A program made the translations under genes and the position numbers. Shown here one piece after another: positions 53,870 through 63,885 of a stretch of DNA of 64,000 nucleotides (position 1 is its first letter; every line of letters begins with the position of its first letter). The DNA lies in NCBI RefSeq assembly GCF_001028625.1, contig NZ_CP011805.1:1612001-1676000 (forward strand), written 5' to 3'. Source of the DNA: Pelagerythrobacter marensis. GTDB taxonomy: Bacteria > Pseudomonadota > Alphaproteobacteria > Sphingomonadales > Sphingomonadaceae. The notes under the pieces were generated by a model that was not told the DNA's origin, searched no databases, and was given only the letters and a program-made list of their open reading frames with translations.

Positions 53870-56809
53870 TCAGAACCGCGCGCCGACGGCGATGCCGTAA
53901 CGCCGCGGGTCCAGGGTGAAGATATTGGTGAAATTCCCCGACGAAGCATCCGTCACATAAAGGCCGGTTGTGGAATCGCTGTCGAAGATGTTCTGAACGA
54001 AACCGCGCACGAACCAGCCCTGATCGGCACCGTTCAACTGGATCTGCGCATTGGCCTGAACGAACGGTTCGATCCGGTTGACGCTGCCGTTGAAGACATT
54101 GCCATACTGGGTGCCCGTCATCGCCACATCGAAACGCGGCACCAGCGACATGCCGTTGGCGAACTCCGCCGCGTATTGAACGCCGATGGAGGCCTTGAAT
54201 TCAGGCGCTTGCGGAAGCCTGTTACCACGCAGGTTCACTTCAACGCCGGGGCTGAGCACTCCTACGGGCCCAAAGCTATCCAGCAGCGGCTGAAGCGGAG
54301 CAAGTGCAGGGTTGAACTCGCTGATATCCCCCGCCGCACCCGCAGCCAAGGCGGAGCATATTCCGAACGCGCCATTGGAGGCAATTTGACCGTCGGCCGG
54401 AAACGGCGCTGGCCCCTGCAGACCAAGCGGGCTGTTAACCGCAGCAACGAAAGCGTTGGCCCCCGCCCCGGTCACCGCACACAGCGATCCGTTGGAAATG
54501 TCCTTGATAATCACCGCATCCGGATCTCCCCCGCCCGGATCGCGCGGGTTGGAGAAGAACTGATCCCCGGCCACCTTCGTATTGAGGTAGCTGAGGTTCA
54601 TGTTGATCGTCCACTGCGGCGATGGGCGGAGAATCGATTCGAACTCAAGGCCCCAGATATCGGCGTCGATCGTATCGTTCACCGATGTCCGCGCAACGAT
54701 CCGGCTGAGCTGCAGGTCCTTGTACTTGTAATAAAATGCAGTGAGATTGGCCTGCAACGTACCATTGAGGAACGTGTTTTTCGAACCGATCTCGAACGCG
54801 TCGATCTGTTCGGAGCCAAAGCTCTCGCTGACGTCGAAGACGGGCGACAGCGGCGGATTGATCCCCCCTGATTTGTACCCGCGCGAGTATGACGCGTAGA
54901 TCTTGTTGTCCCGCGAGATTTCGAAATCGAGCACCGCACGGCCGGTGATCTCGTCGAACGAAACCTCGCGGTGTTGCACCAGCTGATTTCCGTCCAGGCC
55001 AGGATCGGCATCGAAACCCGCCGCATAAGGTGAATCGAACGGATCGCCATCATTGGAAAAGGGGTTGAGGAAGTTTGCAAACGTTGTGCGCGCGGTCACC
55101 GTCTTGCTGTCGTCGTTGTAACGCAAACCCGCAGTGAAGCTGAGGCGATCGGTGATATCGTAATAGAGTTCGCCGAAAATGCCGAAGCTCTTCAGTTTGA
55201 AATGCTGCGTGTTGTTCCGGTACATCGACGTGGCGAGATACGAAGGATCGATACCGCCGCCCATCGCGGAAAACGTCCCCAGTATCGCGGCCGCATAATC
55301 GAGACCGAACGCATTTACGTAGTAGCTGTTTTCGGACACTTCGGATTCGGCGTAGATGCCGCCGACCAGGAAGTTGAGCGGCCCGTCGAAATCGCTGCTC
55401 AGGATCAGTTCGCCCGACCATGCTTTCTGATCCTGGTTCGACCGGTCGTATGACAGCGGAACCTCGCCGCAGATCGCATTCCCTTCGAACGCGCCCTGGT
55501 TGCCCATGTCGTTATCCGACGTGCACAGCGGCCCGTTGGGGCCGCCCGGGATAAGGGCATCGGCAATCGGCGCGAAATAGGCCGACGACCCCGGGAAGAT
55601 CACGTCGTTGGCGGCGAAAAATGCCAACTGGTTGAGCGCTGCGGCATATCCAGTGCGATCGAGCACGCCGAGGTTGTAGTCCTGCCGCGAGTCGACCGAC
55701 GTTTCCTGATAGAGCCCGGTCAGCGAGACAGTCATGGCCCCGAGACGCTGTTCCAGATGTGCCTGGAACTGCATTTCGTCGGCAAAGTATTCGGGCGTCA
55801 CCGGCGTGTTGACGACCCGCACGTCGTCCGGTTCGTCGAAATTGGCGAAACCATCCGGCGCGTAGAGGCTGCCGAGGCCGAAGCCCGCGGGAAGCCCCTG
55901 AATCGCAAACAGTTCATCCGAACTCAGCACCGATGCCAAGGTAGAATTGGCGTTGGTGCTGTCGAAATCGCGCCGGGCATTCAGGCATCCGAGCACCCCG
56001 GTTGGATCGCGTTGGCAGGTCTGTTTCTGAATCCGCAGGCGATTGTCGTTTTCGCGGAAGTAATACCCCATCAGGTCAATCGTCGTATCGGGGCCCGGTT
56101 CGAAGCGGACCGAACCGCGCACCGCATACATGTCGCGATCGTCAATCCGCGAACCGTCATAGAGATTGCGGGTATATCCGTCGCGATTGAGGTAGAAACC
56201 CGCCACGCGCAGGCCCAGCACTTCGCCAATGGGCAGGTTGATCATGCCCTTGGCCTTGATGCTTTCGTAATTGCCGTATTCCAGTTCCGCCGCCGCGCCG
56301 AAGCCGGACAGGTCCGGCTTGGCAGTTACGACGTTGACCACGCCCGAAGTGGCGTTGCGGCCAAACAGCGTCCCCTGCGGGCCGCGCAGTACCTCCACCC
56401 GTTCGAGGTCGAAGTATTCGGTTTCGAACAGCCGCGTGCCGAAAAGCGGTGAACCGTTGGTGTGGATCGCGGTGGCGCTGTCGCACGTCACCCCGACGCA
56501 CAGATCGCCGATCCCGCGAATGGTGAAACTCGACGAAGTGAAGTTGCTCTTGGTGAACGAGACGTTCGGCAGGGTTAACTGCAGGTCGCTCGCGTTTTCG
56601 ATCTGCTGCGCTTCCAGCGCTTCGGCAGTGAACGCGCTGACGGCGATCGGGACTTCCTGCAGGCTTTGATCCTGCCTTTGTGCGGTCACCACGATCACCG
56701 GGCCACCGGTCGCGACCGGGCTCACGCCTGTATCGGTTTCCTGCGCGGTAACGGGAAATGCGAGCCCGCCGGCACAAATGCCGGCAAGCAGGGTTGCCTT
56801 CACCCTCAT
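53870..56809 (-). CDS. TonB-dependent receptor (large)
   Basis: Outer-membrane receptor of 979 residues, in the size range of sphingomonad nutrient-uptake receptors. Signal peptide MRVKATLLAGICAGGLAFPV. TonB box VIVVTAQRQ near residue 40, plug motifs VPIAVSAFTAEALEAQQIEN and VEVLRGPQGTLFGRNATSGVVNVV, and a barrel ending in GARF. The plug contains paired Cys (LCVGVTCDS). I chose the ATG at 56809, with GGAGAGGACGA before it; the frame to 56887 is non-coding. The substrate is unknown; it does not lie in an iron operon. Confidence 0.92.
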   Translation of the reverse strand: MRVKATLLAGICAGGLAFPVTAQETDTGVSPVATGGPVIVVTAQRQDQSLQEVPIAVSAFTAEALEAQQIENASDLQLTLPNVSFTKSNFTSSSFTIRGIGDLCVGVTCDSATAIHTNGSPLFGTRLFETEYFDLERVEVLRGPQGTLFGRNATSGVVNVVTAKPDLSGFGAAAELEYGNYESIKAKGMINLPIGEVLGLRVAGFYLNRDGYTRNLYDGSRIDDRDMYAVRGSVRFEPGPDTTIDLMGYYFRENDNRLRIQKQTCQRDPTGVLGCLNARRDFDSTNANSTLASVLSSDELFAIQGLPAGFGLGSLYAPDGFANFDEPDDVRVVNTPVTPEYFADEMQFQAHLEQRLGAMTVSLTGLYQETSVDSRQDYNLGVLDRTGYAAALNQLAFFAANDVIFPGSSAYFAPIADALIPGGPNGPLCTSDNDMGNQGAFEGNAICGEVPLSYDRSNQDQKAWSGELILSSDFDGPLNFLVGGIYAESEVSENSYYVNAFGLDYAAAILGTFSAMGGGIDPSYLATSMYRNNTQHFKLKSFGIFGELYYDITDRLSFTAGLRYNDDSKTVTARTTFANFLNPFSNDGDPFDSPYAAGFDADPGLDGNQLVQHREVSFDEITGRAVLDFEISRDNKIYASYSRGYKSGGINPPLSPVFDVSESFGSEQIDAFEIGSKNTFLNGTLQANLTAFYYKYKDLQLSRIVARTSVNDTIDADIWGLEFESILRPSPQWTINMNLSYLNTKVAGDQFFSNPRDPGGGDPDAVIIKDISNGSLCAVTGAGANAFVAAVNSPLGLQGPAPFPADGQIASNGAFGICSALAAGAAGDISEFNPALAPLQPLLDSFGPVGVLSPGVEVNLRGNRLPQAPEFKASIGVQYAAEFANGMSLVPRFDVAMTGTQYGNVFNGSVNRIEPFVQANAQIQLNGADQGWFVRGFVQNIFDSDSTTGLYVTDASSGNFTNIFTLDPRRYGIAVGARF

Positions 56810-57074
56810 TCGTCCTCTCCTCGTGTCCAGTCGTCTGTTGCGACTTAAACTGTGAGGAAAGTATTTCATAACCTGCATGTTTGGCAATAGGGTTACCTAT
56901 CTGGTCACCTTTGCATTGCAGAAATTTCCGCATACGATTGCGTTGCAGCGTTTCGAAAACTGTGCATTCCCCTACGTCAATTGGATGCAGGCGGCACTTC
57001 CCGATGCGGCGGATTTATTTGGGGGGTGCTCTCTTCAATTGGCCTGCCGAGGCCAAAAAGCAGCGAAATCGCCG

Positions 57075-58067
57075 TCAGACGAGCGAAGATGTATTGGCGA
57101 TCTGCGCAATGCCGCGCTTCCCGTCGCTGCCCCGGCCAAGCTGAACAATGACGTCGATAACCGAAGCGGCATAGGCAATCGTATCGCTACGCGTCAGGCC
57201 AATGCCCGTTTGCATGACCATCAGCGCCAGCTGTTCCAGCGCGCCGCGCAGGCTATTGGCGTGGATGGTCGAAAAGCTACCGGGGTGCCCGGTGTTGATG
57301 GCGCGCAGGAAACTGACGCTTTCGGCGCCGCGCAATTCACCCAGCACGACCCGATCGGGGCGAAGGCGCAACGCGGCCTGCAACAGCTCGTTGGCGGTAA
57401 CCTTGGCCTCGCCCAGTTCGCCCTTCACCGCGACCAGGCCGACACCGTTTTCACCGGGCAGCTTCAATTCCGGCGTATCCTCGACCAGAACCACCCGCTG
57501 GTCGCGCGGAATTTCGCCCAACATGGCGTTGAGGAATGTCGTCTTGCCGGTGCTGGTGCCGCCGGAAATCAGGATAGTGCGCCGCTGGCGGATCGCCTCG
57601 CGCAAATAGACGATCGGTTCCGCCTGAGGATCGGGCATCGGGGGCGAGGCGGCCTCGGCAAGCGGGCCGGTGTCATAGGCATCGAGCGGCAGGTCGAGCC
57701 GGCGATGGCGACGGATCGCCATCGCCCAGTGCCGCCGCGCCGCCGGAGGGCCGCAGAATTGCACGCGCGCGCCGTCGGGCAGCGTCGCGCCGAGCAGCGG
57801 GTGTTCGCGGTTGATGCCCTGATGGCTGACCCGGGCCACCTGCTCCGCAAGGCGCTGGACCAGCCTGTCGTCGATATGCGGCGTTTCCACGCGCTGCATT
57901 CCGGGCGAGGCGGCATCTTCGATCCACACTTCGCCCGGCCGGTTGACGAGGATTTCCGTCACCGTATCGCGGTCCAGCCACTCGCGGAACGGGGCGAGAT
58001 AGGCGTCGAGATAGACGCTGCGTTCTCCGCCGCCATCCGTCCTGAGCGAGTGGATATCTGCCGCCAT
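57075..58067 (-). CDS. virB11: Type IV secretion ATPase VirB11
   Basis: Hexameric cytoplasmic ATPase of the T4SS, 330 residues. Walker A GGTSTGKTTFLNAML, Asp box VLVEDTPEL, and Walker B/His-box region LRPDRVVLGELRGAES with TGHPGSFSTIHANS. The N-terminal part is the VirB11 membrane-interaction domain. Last gene of the virB cluster; 11 bases after virB10. The TonB receptor gene follows on the same strand after 265 bases. Confidence 0.95.
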   Translation of the reverse strand: MAADIHSLRTDGGGERSVYLDAYLAPFREWLDRDTVTEILVNRPGEVWIEDAASPGMQRVETPHIDDRLVQRLAEQVARVSHQGINREHPLLGATLPDGARVQFCGPPAARRHWAMAIRRHRRLDLPLDAYDTGPLAEAASPPMPDPQAEPIVYLREAIRQRRTILISGGTSTGKTTFLNAMLGEIPRDQRVVLVEDTPELKLPGENGVGLVAVKGELGEAKVTANELLQAALRLRPDRVVLGELRGAESVSFLRAINTGHPGSFSTIHANSLRGALEQLALMVMQTGIGLTRSDTIAYAASVIDVIVQLGRGSDGKRGIAQIANTSSLV

Positions 58068-58078
58068 CGCGCCTGCCC

Positions 58079-59206
58079 TTACCTGACCGCCGCGACCTGG
58101 CTGAAATCGAGATCGCGCGCGGTGAAGACGCGGATCGGTTCGCCCTGACGCACCCGAATGGTCGGGCCGATCTGGCTATCCTGCTGCGCCGCCACGCTGG
58201 CGGCGGACTGGCCCGCTCCGCCCAGTACGACCGATGCGCCGCCCGATCCGATTGCCGACAGCCCGCCGACGACCGAAAGCAGCAGGGCCGAACCGAAACG
58301 CTGGAAGAAGCGGCTGTCGACTTCGCCCTGAAGCCCGGTCGTACCGTCGAACCCGATCGCGGGGGATGCGAGGTTGACCGAGGCGCCATCGGGCCGGATC
58401 AGGCGGGTCCAGATGACATAGGCCCGCTTCTGGCCGCCCTGCACGCCGGATTGATACTGTCCGATCAGCCTGCTGCTGCGCGGCACCAGCACTCGCGTCC
58501 CGTCAAAACTGCGGACATCCTGGCTGACCACGGCGCGCACGAAACCGGGGACATTGGTGTCGATCGCGGTTTCGAGCACGGCCGGTATCAGCGTGCCCTG
58601 GGTCACGGTCGTCCGCGGATTCACCATTGCCTTCGCCTGCGCGGGCGCACCGCCCACGCCGCCGATGCGACTGGCGAAATCGGAAGCGGAATTGCTCGTC
58701 GCACCCGATGCCCCTTCGCCCGCGACGGGAGCCGCAGGGCCGGCGGCGGCGGATGGAAGAGCGCTGGAATCGAACACCACCGTCGGGCTGGCATAAGGGT
58801 TGCCCATCGGCGCGGCCGATGCGCCGGGATTGGCGGCGAGAACCGGCGCCGGGGCCGGGTCGGGCTGCGGAGCAGGTGCAGTGGGTGCCGGTGCAGCGGC
58901 GTCTTCTGCAGGCTGCGGACTGGTCGGCTGCACCGGAGCGGGGGCAGGTTGCTGCCCGCCGACACCTTCCGGTTCGGCCATGCGCGTCGAATCCATTCCG
59001 ATGAAGGTTGCCGCCCCCAGCAAGGCGACGATGGCGACGCCCGCCACGAGCCCGAGCGAATCCGATTTGCCCTTGCGCTGCGTGACGGCAGGAAAGGCAT
59101 TGCGGCTGGCAAGGTCTATGACTTCGGCCGATTCCTGCTCGCGCGGATCGACGTCGTTCGCGGCACCGCCCTGCTTGCGGGCGGGCAGTCGCATGGCGAG
59201 GCGCAT
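58079..59206 (-). CDS. virB10: Type IV secretion core protein VirB10
   Basis: Bitopic protein that spans from inner to outer membrane in the T4SS core complex, 375 residues. N-terminal cytoplasmic part, a membrane helix (SLGLVAGVAIVALLGAATFIG near residue 50), a long Pro/Ala-rich periplasmic stretch, and the C-terminal TrbI/VirB10 domain (LIPAVLETAIDTNVPGFVRA, VLVPRSSRLIGQYQSG). I chose the ATG at 59206 overlapping the virB9 stop (TGATG); a GTG one codon upstream is also possible. Confidence 0.94.
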   Translation of the reverse strand: MRLAMRLPARKQGGAANDVDPREQESAEVIDLASRNAFPAVTQRKGKSDSLGLVAGVAIVALLGAATFIGMDSTRMAEPEGVGGQQPAPAPVQPTSPQPAEDAAAPAPTAPAPQPDPAPAPVLAANPGASAAPMGNPYASPTVVFDSSALPSAAAGPAAPVAGEGASGATSNSASDFASRIGGVGGAPAQAKAMVNPRTTVTQGTLIPAVLETAIDTNVPGFVRAVVSQDVRSFDGTRVLVPRSSRLIGQYQSGVQGGQKRAYVIWTRLIRPDGASVNLASPAIGFDGTTGLQGEVDSRFFQRFGSALLLSVVGGLSAIGSGGASVVLGGAGQSAASVAAQQDSQIGPTIRVRQGEPIRVFTARDLDFSQVAAVR

Positions 59207-59982
59207 CACCTGTTCTCCCTTGCCTGAGCCAGCGCGGCCTGGCCGCGCGACGTTTCGGGCCGTACCGGCCCGGTGTTGGTCAAAATTGCACTGTCATTGC
59301 CCGAGCGCAGCACGATTTCGCGCGGAACCCCGTCGACGACGATCGTATCGCCGCGCACGGTGAAGTTGACCGGCCCCTCCGTCCCCTCGTGGTCCTTGAC
59401 CAGAATGGCCGGGACCGAGCGACCGGCAGGCCATGTCAGGAAAGTCGCATTGCCATCGTCATACGTCCGTTCGGGCAAGAGGCCCCGATCGCCCTGCCCG
59501 TCCCACGCGAAGTTGAGTTCCGCCGGGTCGACGACGGCATAAGGATCGCTCGCCGCCGCCATCTCGACCGCGTTCGGACCCTGGGCCAACATCGGTTCTT
59601 CGTCCTCCGGCTCTTCGGGATAGGTGAAGCGCAGGACGTAAAGCGGATTGGCCCGTGGGCTGGCCACCAGATCGAACAGATATGTATGCTTGTTCGTTAC
59701 CACCGTCATATTGGTCTTGGCGGTCGGCGAAAGCGGCTTGATAAACAACAGGTTCGCACGCTTGTTGGGCGTGACCTGCCAGGCTTCGGAATCGCCGATG
59801 GCGACATTTTCGATCAATTCGTCTTCGCCGAACTGGATCGTGGCCTGGACTTTGGTCCGGCCTTCGATCGTCACCACTCGCGCGGGATCGTATAGCTGTT
59901 CGACCAGACGGGAATCCTGCGCCAGCACGGGCGAGGAAGCCAGTACTGCGAGAGCGAGCGCGGATAGGGCCACGCGGTTCAT
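59206..59982 (-). CDS. virB9: Type IV secretion outer-membrane complex protein VirB9
   Basis: A 258-residue periplasmic/outer-membrane protein. Signal peptide ending SSPVLAQDS. N-terminal domain with QATIQFGEDELIENVAIGD, TNKHTYLFDL and LRFTYPEE; the C-terminal VirB9 domain has LNFAWDGQGDRGLLPERTYDD then TFLTWP. ATG overlaps the virB6 stop (ATGA). A longer open frame that extends to 61197 runs through virB6 and is not coding. Confidence 0.93.
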   Translation of the reverse strand: MNRVALSALALAVLASSPVLAQDSRLVEQLYDPARVVTIEGRTKVQATIQFGEDELIENVAIGDSEAWQVTPNKRANLLFIKPLSPTAKTNMTVVTNKHTYLFDLVASPRANPLYVLRFTYPEEPEDEEPMLAQGPNAVEMAAASDPYAVVDPAELNFAWDGQGDRGLLPERTYDDGNATFLTWPAGRSVPAILVKDHEGTEGPVNFTVRGDTIVVDGVPREIVLRSGNDSAILTNTGPVRPETSRGQAALAQARENR

Positions 59983-61139
59983 TTCGACTTCTCCGAAGTT
60001 CTTTTCTGCGGTGCGCGGAAACGACTGCCGATTCCGCTCGTGCGCGACTGCGACGGGCTGAGCGGCTGCACCTGCGCATTGCCCGACGATGTGACGACCC
60101 GCGTTTCGCGCGTCGCGATGGAGGACGGCCCGGTATCGTTGGCGGCGACGGTCGCGGGCACTGCGGCGACTGCCACGCGCCGTGCGGACGAGTGCGAGAC
60201 TGCCGCCGGAGCCACCTGCCGTGCAGCCGGTGCCGACGACTGCGCCGGCGCGGCTGTGGCCGCGCGTTCGCCCCGTTCTGGTGCGTCCTGCTGTGCCAGG
60301 CCAAATACCTTCCAGCCGGCCACCATGGTGCCTGCGACCTTGATCACCATGATCATCAGCGCAACATGCACCGCACCGATCAGGAAGAAGGCCATCGCGG
60401 CCTGCGGCTCGACCTGGCCCGGGCTGGCCGAGAGCGTGGCGAGGATAGGCACGGCCAGTTCCAGCATCACACCGCCGCCGAGCACTGCGAACAATGGGGT
60501 CAGCGCCAGCATGACGACACCCTTCAACCAGCCGGTGAACAGGCCGCGAGTGCCGTTGAACAGCGCCATGACGACGAAGATCGGGCCCAGCGCGACCAGC
60601 ACCGCCAGCCCGATCCGCGCCGTCACCAGTACACCGACAGTGCCCAGAAGGAACAGCATCGCCCCCATCCACAGAATACCCGCGGGCGAAAAGGCGCCAA
60701 TGTCCTCCTGCCCCTCGGTCGCCTGCTGCACGGCGATGAACACGACGTCGATCTTCTGCGCGAACACCTCGGTCGCCGAACCGTCGGAGCCCGCCAGAAC
60801 GGTGGCGAGCCAGTCCGGCGCGCCGATCGCCAGGTTCCACACCACGCTTTGATAAGCGACCCAGCTGGTGGCGAACGTCACCACCAGACCCAAAGTGATC
60901 ATCCGCGGCGTAAGCGACCTTACGCCCAGGTTCGTGCGCCCCATCAGCAGCGCGATGGCGAACAGCGCCACGAACAGCGTCAGGGCGATCGTCAGGACGG
61001 AAGTCAGCGCTCCGCCCGGCGCGAACAGCCGGCCGAATGCCTGCGCCGTGAACTCGCCGGCAGTACAGTCCACCGCGCGCAACGCAGCGGCGACCCCATT
61101 GCCGGCTTCCGCGGCGGCGCTCTGGCAGGCAGCGCTCAT
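59979..61139 (-). CDS. virB6: Type IV secretion inner-membrane channel protein VirB6
   Basis: Polytopic membrane protein of the TrbL/VirB6 family, 386 residues. About six membrane segments between residues 45 and 290 (LTSVLTIALTLFVALFAIALL to VHVALMIMVIKVAGTMVAG), then a roughly 100-residue Ala/Ser/Thr-rich hydrophilic tail. Its start overlaps the virB4 stop and its end overlaps virB9, so no virB5, virB7 or virB8 gene lies between. Confidence 0.92.
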   Translation of the reverse strand: MSAACQSAAAEAGNGVAAALRAVDCTAGEFTAQAFGRLFAPGGALTSVLTIALTLFVALFAIALLMGRTNLGVRSLTPRMITLGLVVTFATSWVAYQSVVWNLAIGAPDWLATVLAGSDGSATEVFAQKIDVVFIAVQQATEGQEDIGAFSPAGILWMGAMLFLLGTVGVLVTARIGLAVLVALGPIFVVMALFNGTRGLFTGWLKGVVMLALTPLFAVLGGGVMLELAVPILATLSASPGQVEPQAAMAFFLIGAVHVALMIMVIKVAGTMVAGWKVFGLAQQDAPERGERAATAAPAQSSAPAARQVAPAAVSHSSARRVAVAAVPATVAANDTGPSSIATRETRVVTSSGNAQVQPLSPSQSRTSGIGSRFRAPQKRTSEKSK

Positions 61140-63574
61140 TCGGCAGCGAGGCGGAAGGGTATGTCCCCTTGCGCCATCTCGTCGTCTGTCGCCTCATTGC
61201 CGCCGGGCCAGCCGTGCCCGGTAAGGGCCGGATACCACTCCGCCGGATCGTCCCCGACCGCGGCCCGCAACAGGTCGAGCCGCCGGACCGAGCTTTCGCG
61301 TCCCGAAAGGATCGTCAGCACTTCCGGCGCGCCCGAAAGATCGAGCCGTACGACCACACTCGCGTCAGGCTGGCGCACCAGGAAGCACCGGCTGTGGGCA
61401 GGCAAGCTGCGGATCAGGGCGAGTTCGTGACTGGTCAGGCCAAACCCGTCGCAATAATCCTCCGCCCGTGCGCGCGAATTGGGCATGAACACCATTGTCG
61501 CGGTCTGCTCCACCAATGCGGTGGAAATGCGGCTCTCCAGCGCGTCGCGCGCGCTCTGGGTCGCGAACCCGACCAGTGCGTTGCGTTTGCGGAGCGTCTT
61601 GAGCCAGTCGCGAATACGCGCGGCAAAGACCGGATCGTCGAGCGCCTTCCAGCCCTCGTCGATCAGGATCATGGTCGGCTTGCCGTCCAGCCGCTCCTCG
61701 ATCCGGTGGAAGAGGTACATCATCACGGGCGTGCGCAGCTTGGGATTTTCAAGCAGCGCGGTCATGTCGAAGCCGAGCACTCGGTTGGTCAGATCCAGCC
61801 GGTCATCGGCATTGTCGAACAGCCAGCCGTGCTCCCCTTCCCCGATCCAGGCCGAAAGCCGGTCGGCGAGATCGCCCGCCTCGGGGCGCCGCGCGCCCGA
61901 GAGCAATTCCCTGAAATGGCGCAACCGGCGCAGCGATGGATCGTTGCCGTATGCCGCATCGACCGCCTGGCTGATCGTTGCCAGTTCTTCCGGCCCTTCG
62001 CCTTTCAGCAGAACGCCCAGCCAGTCGCGCAGAAAGGCCCGATTTACGGGCGTATCGGGCAATGCAAGGGGGTTGAACCCGGTCGGTTCGCCGGCGTTGA
62101 TCCGGTCGTAACGACCACCGATCCCGCGAATGAAAAGCTCGCCCCCGCGATCCTTGTCGAACAGGATCGTGCGCGGTTTGAATTTCTGCGCCTGGGCAGC
62201 GAGGAAGTTCATCACCACCGTCTTGCCCGAGCCCGAGGGTCCGATGACCGAAAAATTGCCCAGGTCGCCGCTGTGAAAGTTGAAGAAGAACGGCGTAGAG
62301 CTGGTGGTCTGGAGCAGCGTCACCGCTTCGCCCCAGTGGTTGCCCTGCGCCTGGCCCAGCGCCATCCCGTGGAGCGACCCGAAGCCGGCCATATTGGCCG
62401 AAGAGATCATCGCCCGGCGCACGATATACTGTTCGTTCCCGGGGAACTGGGCCCAGAACGCCGGTTCGAGGTTGGTATCCTCGCGCACGGCGATCGCTCC
62501 GGTATCGGCCAGGGCCGCCGCGCATGACGCGGTCGCCTCGTCCAGTCGGGCAAGATCGCGTTCGCGCACCAGCACCGTGAGATGATGGTCACCGAACCCG
62601 ACCGCTCCGTTGCCGAGGGCGTCGCGTGCGGCCAGCATGTCGGCGCGTTCCGCCGCAGCCTCTTCGTCCGCCGAACGCAGGCGGCGCAGGGCAAGATCCA
62701 TTCGCTCACGCGCGGTTTGCCGTTCGGTCGGCGCATAGCTTTCCGACACGACCATTTCGCACGGCAGCCGCAGCAGGGAATCCAGCAGGCCGGGAGAAGT
62801 GGCGTCGGGATATTCCTTGAGGCTCAGCATTGCGGCGAAGTCCGGCGCGCCCGATCCGCGCAGTTCCATCGCATCGAGGCCAAAACTGGCGCGGCGATAA
62901 GGAAGCATCTGGCCGATATCGGTGTCTTCGCCAGGTCGGCGCACCGGCCGCATCTCGCCGTTATAGAGCGCGCTCAACAGTTCGAGCAGTTCGTTATTGG
63001 CCTTGCCCTCGGACCCTTCATAATCGCCGAGCACAGCCGCACCGTAAGCCTGCAGCGCCGCGACAAGCCCGGTTACTGCGGCCTTGAGTGCCCGGACATC
63101 CTTGGGATCGGCCTCGATCTCCTTGCGTCCCTTGCGGTTCCACATCTTGGCCGCACGTTCGGCAAGGCCAGCCTTGCCGCGCGCCGGCCGCCGGATGAGC
63201 GTGACGAACTGGTCGTTGACGAACAGCGCCCCCGATCCCAGCCGTTCCTTCCACCGCGCGTCGATGTGCTGGCTGAGGGGATCGTCGAATTCGGCATCCA
63301 GCTCGACCTCGACCCGCCGCCGGACCACATGATGATACATGACGAACCGCGCATCGAGCGTGGACCGCAGAACAACCTCGCGCGTGGCGGCGTGGGCATT
63401 CAGCGCATCGCTGTCCTCGGTTTCGAACAGAAGGCCCGGGACCTGGAGCGCCGTCATGACCGATCCGTCGCGCAGCAGGGCCGTGCTCTCGTCGATCAGG
63501 CGGGCATAGGGCAGGCGGTCGCCGGCGCGGGCTTCCTTCGCGCTCCAGGCGGCAGCTCCGATCCAATTGCTCAT
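61136..63574 (-). CDS. virB4: Type IV secretion ATPase VirB4
   Basis: Large AAA+-like energiser of the T4SS, 812 residues. Walker A GPSGSGKTVVMNFLAAQ near residue 435, Walker B PTMILIDEGWKALDDP near residue 640, and SARDALESRISTALVEQTAT later. The N-terminal CagE/TrbE domain is complete. It overlaps virB6 (ATGA) and follows virB3 by 25 bases. Confidence 0.95.
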   Translation of the reverse strand: MSNWIGAAAWSAKEARAGDRLPYARLIDESTALLRDGSVMTALQVPGLLFETEDSDALNAHAATREVVLRSTLDARFVMYHHVVRRRVEVELDAEFDDPLSQHIDARWKERLGSGALFVNDQFVTLIRRPARGKAGLAERAAKMWNRKGRKEIEADPKDVRALKAAVTGLVAALQAYGAAVLGDYEGSEGKANNELLELLSALYNGEMRPVRRPGEDTDIGQMLPYRRASFGLDAMELRGSGAPDFAAMLSLKEYPDATSPGLLDSLLRLPCEMVVSESYAPTERQTARERMDLALRRLRSADEEAAAERADMLAARDALGNGAVGFGDHHLTVLVRERDLARLDEATASCAAALADTGAIAVREDTNLEPAFWAQFPGNEQYIVRRAMISSANMAGFGSLHGMALGQAQGNHWGEAVTLLQTTSSTPFFFNFHSGDLGNFSVIGPSGSGKTVVMNFLAAQAQKFKPRTILFDKDRGGELFIRGIGGRYDRINAGEPTGFNPLALPDTPVNRAFLRDWLGVLLKGEGPEELATISQAVDAAYGNDPSLRRLRHFRELLSGARRPEAGDLADRLSAWIGEGEHGWLFDNADDRLDLTNRVLGFDMTALLENPKLRTPVMMYLFHRIEERLDGKPTMILIDEGWKALDDPVFAARIRDWLKTLRKRNALVGFATQSARDALESRISTALVEQTATMVFMPNSRARAEDYCDGFGLTSHELALIRSLPAHSRCFLVRQPDASVVVRLDLSGAPEVLTILSGRESSVRRLDLLRAAVGDDPAEWYPALTGHGWPGGNEATDDEMAQGDIPFRLAAE

Positions 63575-63599
63575 AATCGTATCGACCCCTTTCAGGTCA

Positions 63600-63884
63600 T
63601 CACGCCGCGTAGCTGTTGCAGCCCCAGCGTTTGAAATTCTTCACGCGCGGGCACTTGCTGACCTTCGTGATCCAAAGATCGAACACGCGCGGTTCACGCA
63701 GGCAGGCGAAATAGCCAACCCCGTGGATCACCAGTGCGGCGGGCAAGGCGAGGAAGCTGCCCGTGATCAGGAACAGCTCCGTCGTCACCGCCGCGTTGAT
63801 GATGAAATAATTGTACGTCACCCCCGCGAACATCTGCGGCCGGGTGAGCGCGCGATGGACGGGATGGCGGACGAGATGTTCCAC
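63600..63884 (-). CDS. virB3: Type IV secretion protein VirB3
   Basis: A 94-residue inner-membrane protein: VEHLVRHPVHRALTRPQMFA is the VirB3 N-terminus, followed by two hydrophobic segments (residues 22-60). It contacts VirB4. GTG start at 63884, one base after the virB2 stop; the open frame further upstream overlaps virB2. The C-terminus is Lys/Cys-containing (RVKNFKRWGCNSYAA). Confidence 0.88.
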   Translation of the reverse strand: MEHLVRHPVHRALTRPQMFAGVTYNYFIINAAVTTELFLITGSFLALPAALVIHGVGYFACLREPRVFDLWITKVSKCPRVKNFKRWGCNSYAA

Positions 63885-63885
63885 A

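Noticed and set aside
59206..61197. A 663-codon frame suggesting a VirB6-VirB9 fusion
   Set aside because: The upper part is virB6 read in the wrong frame; virB6 and virB9 have separate starts and stops with an ATGA overlap.
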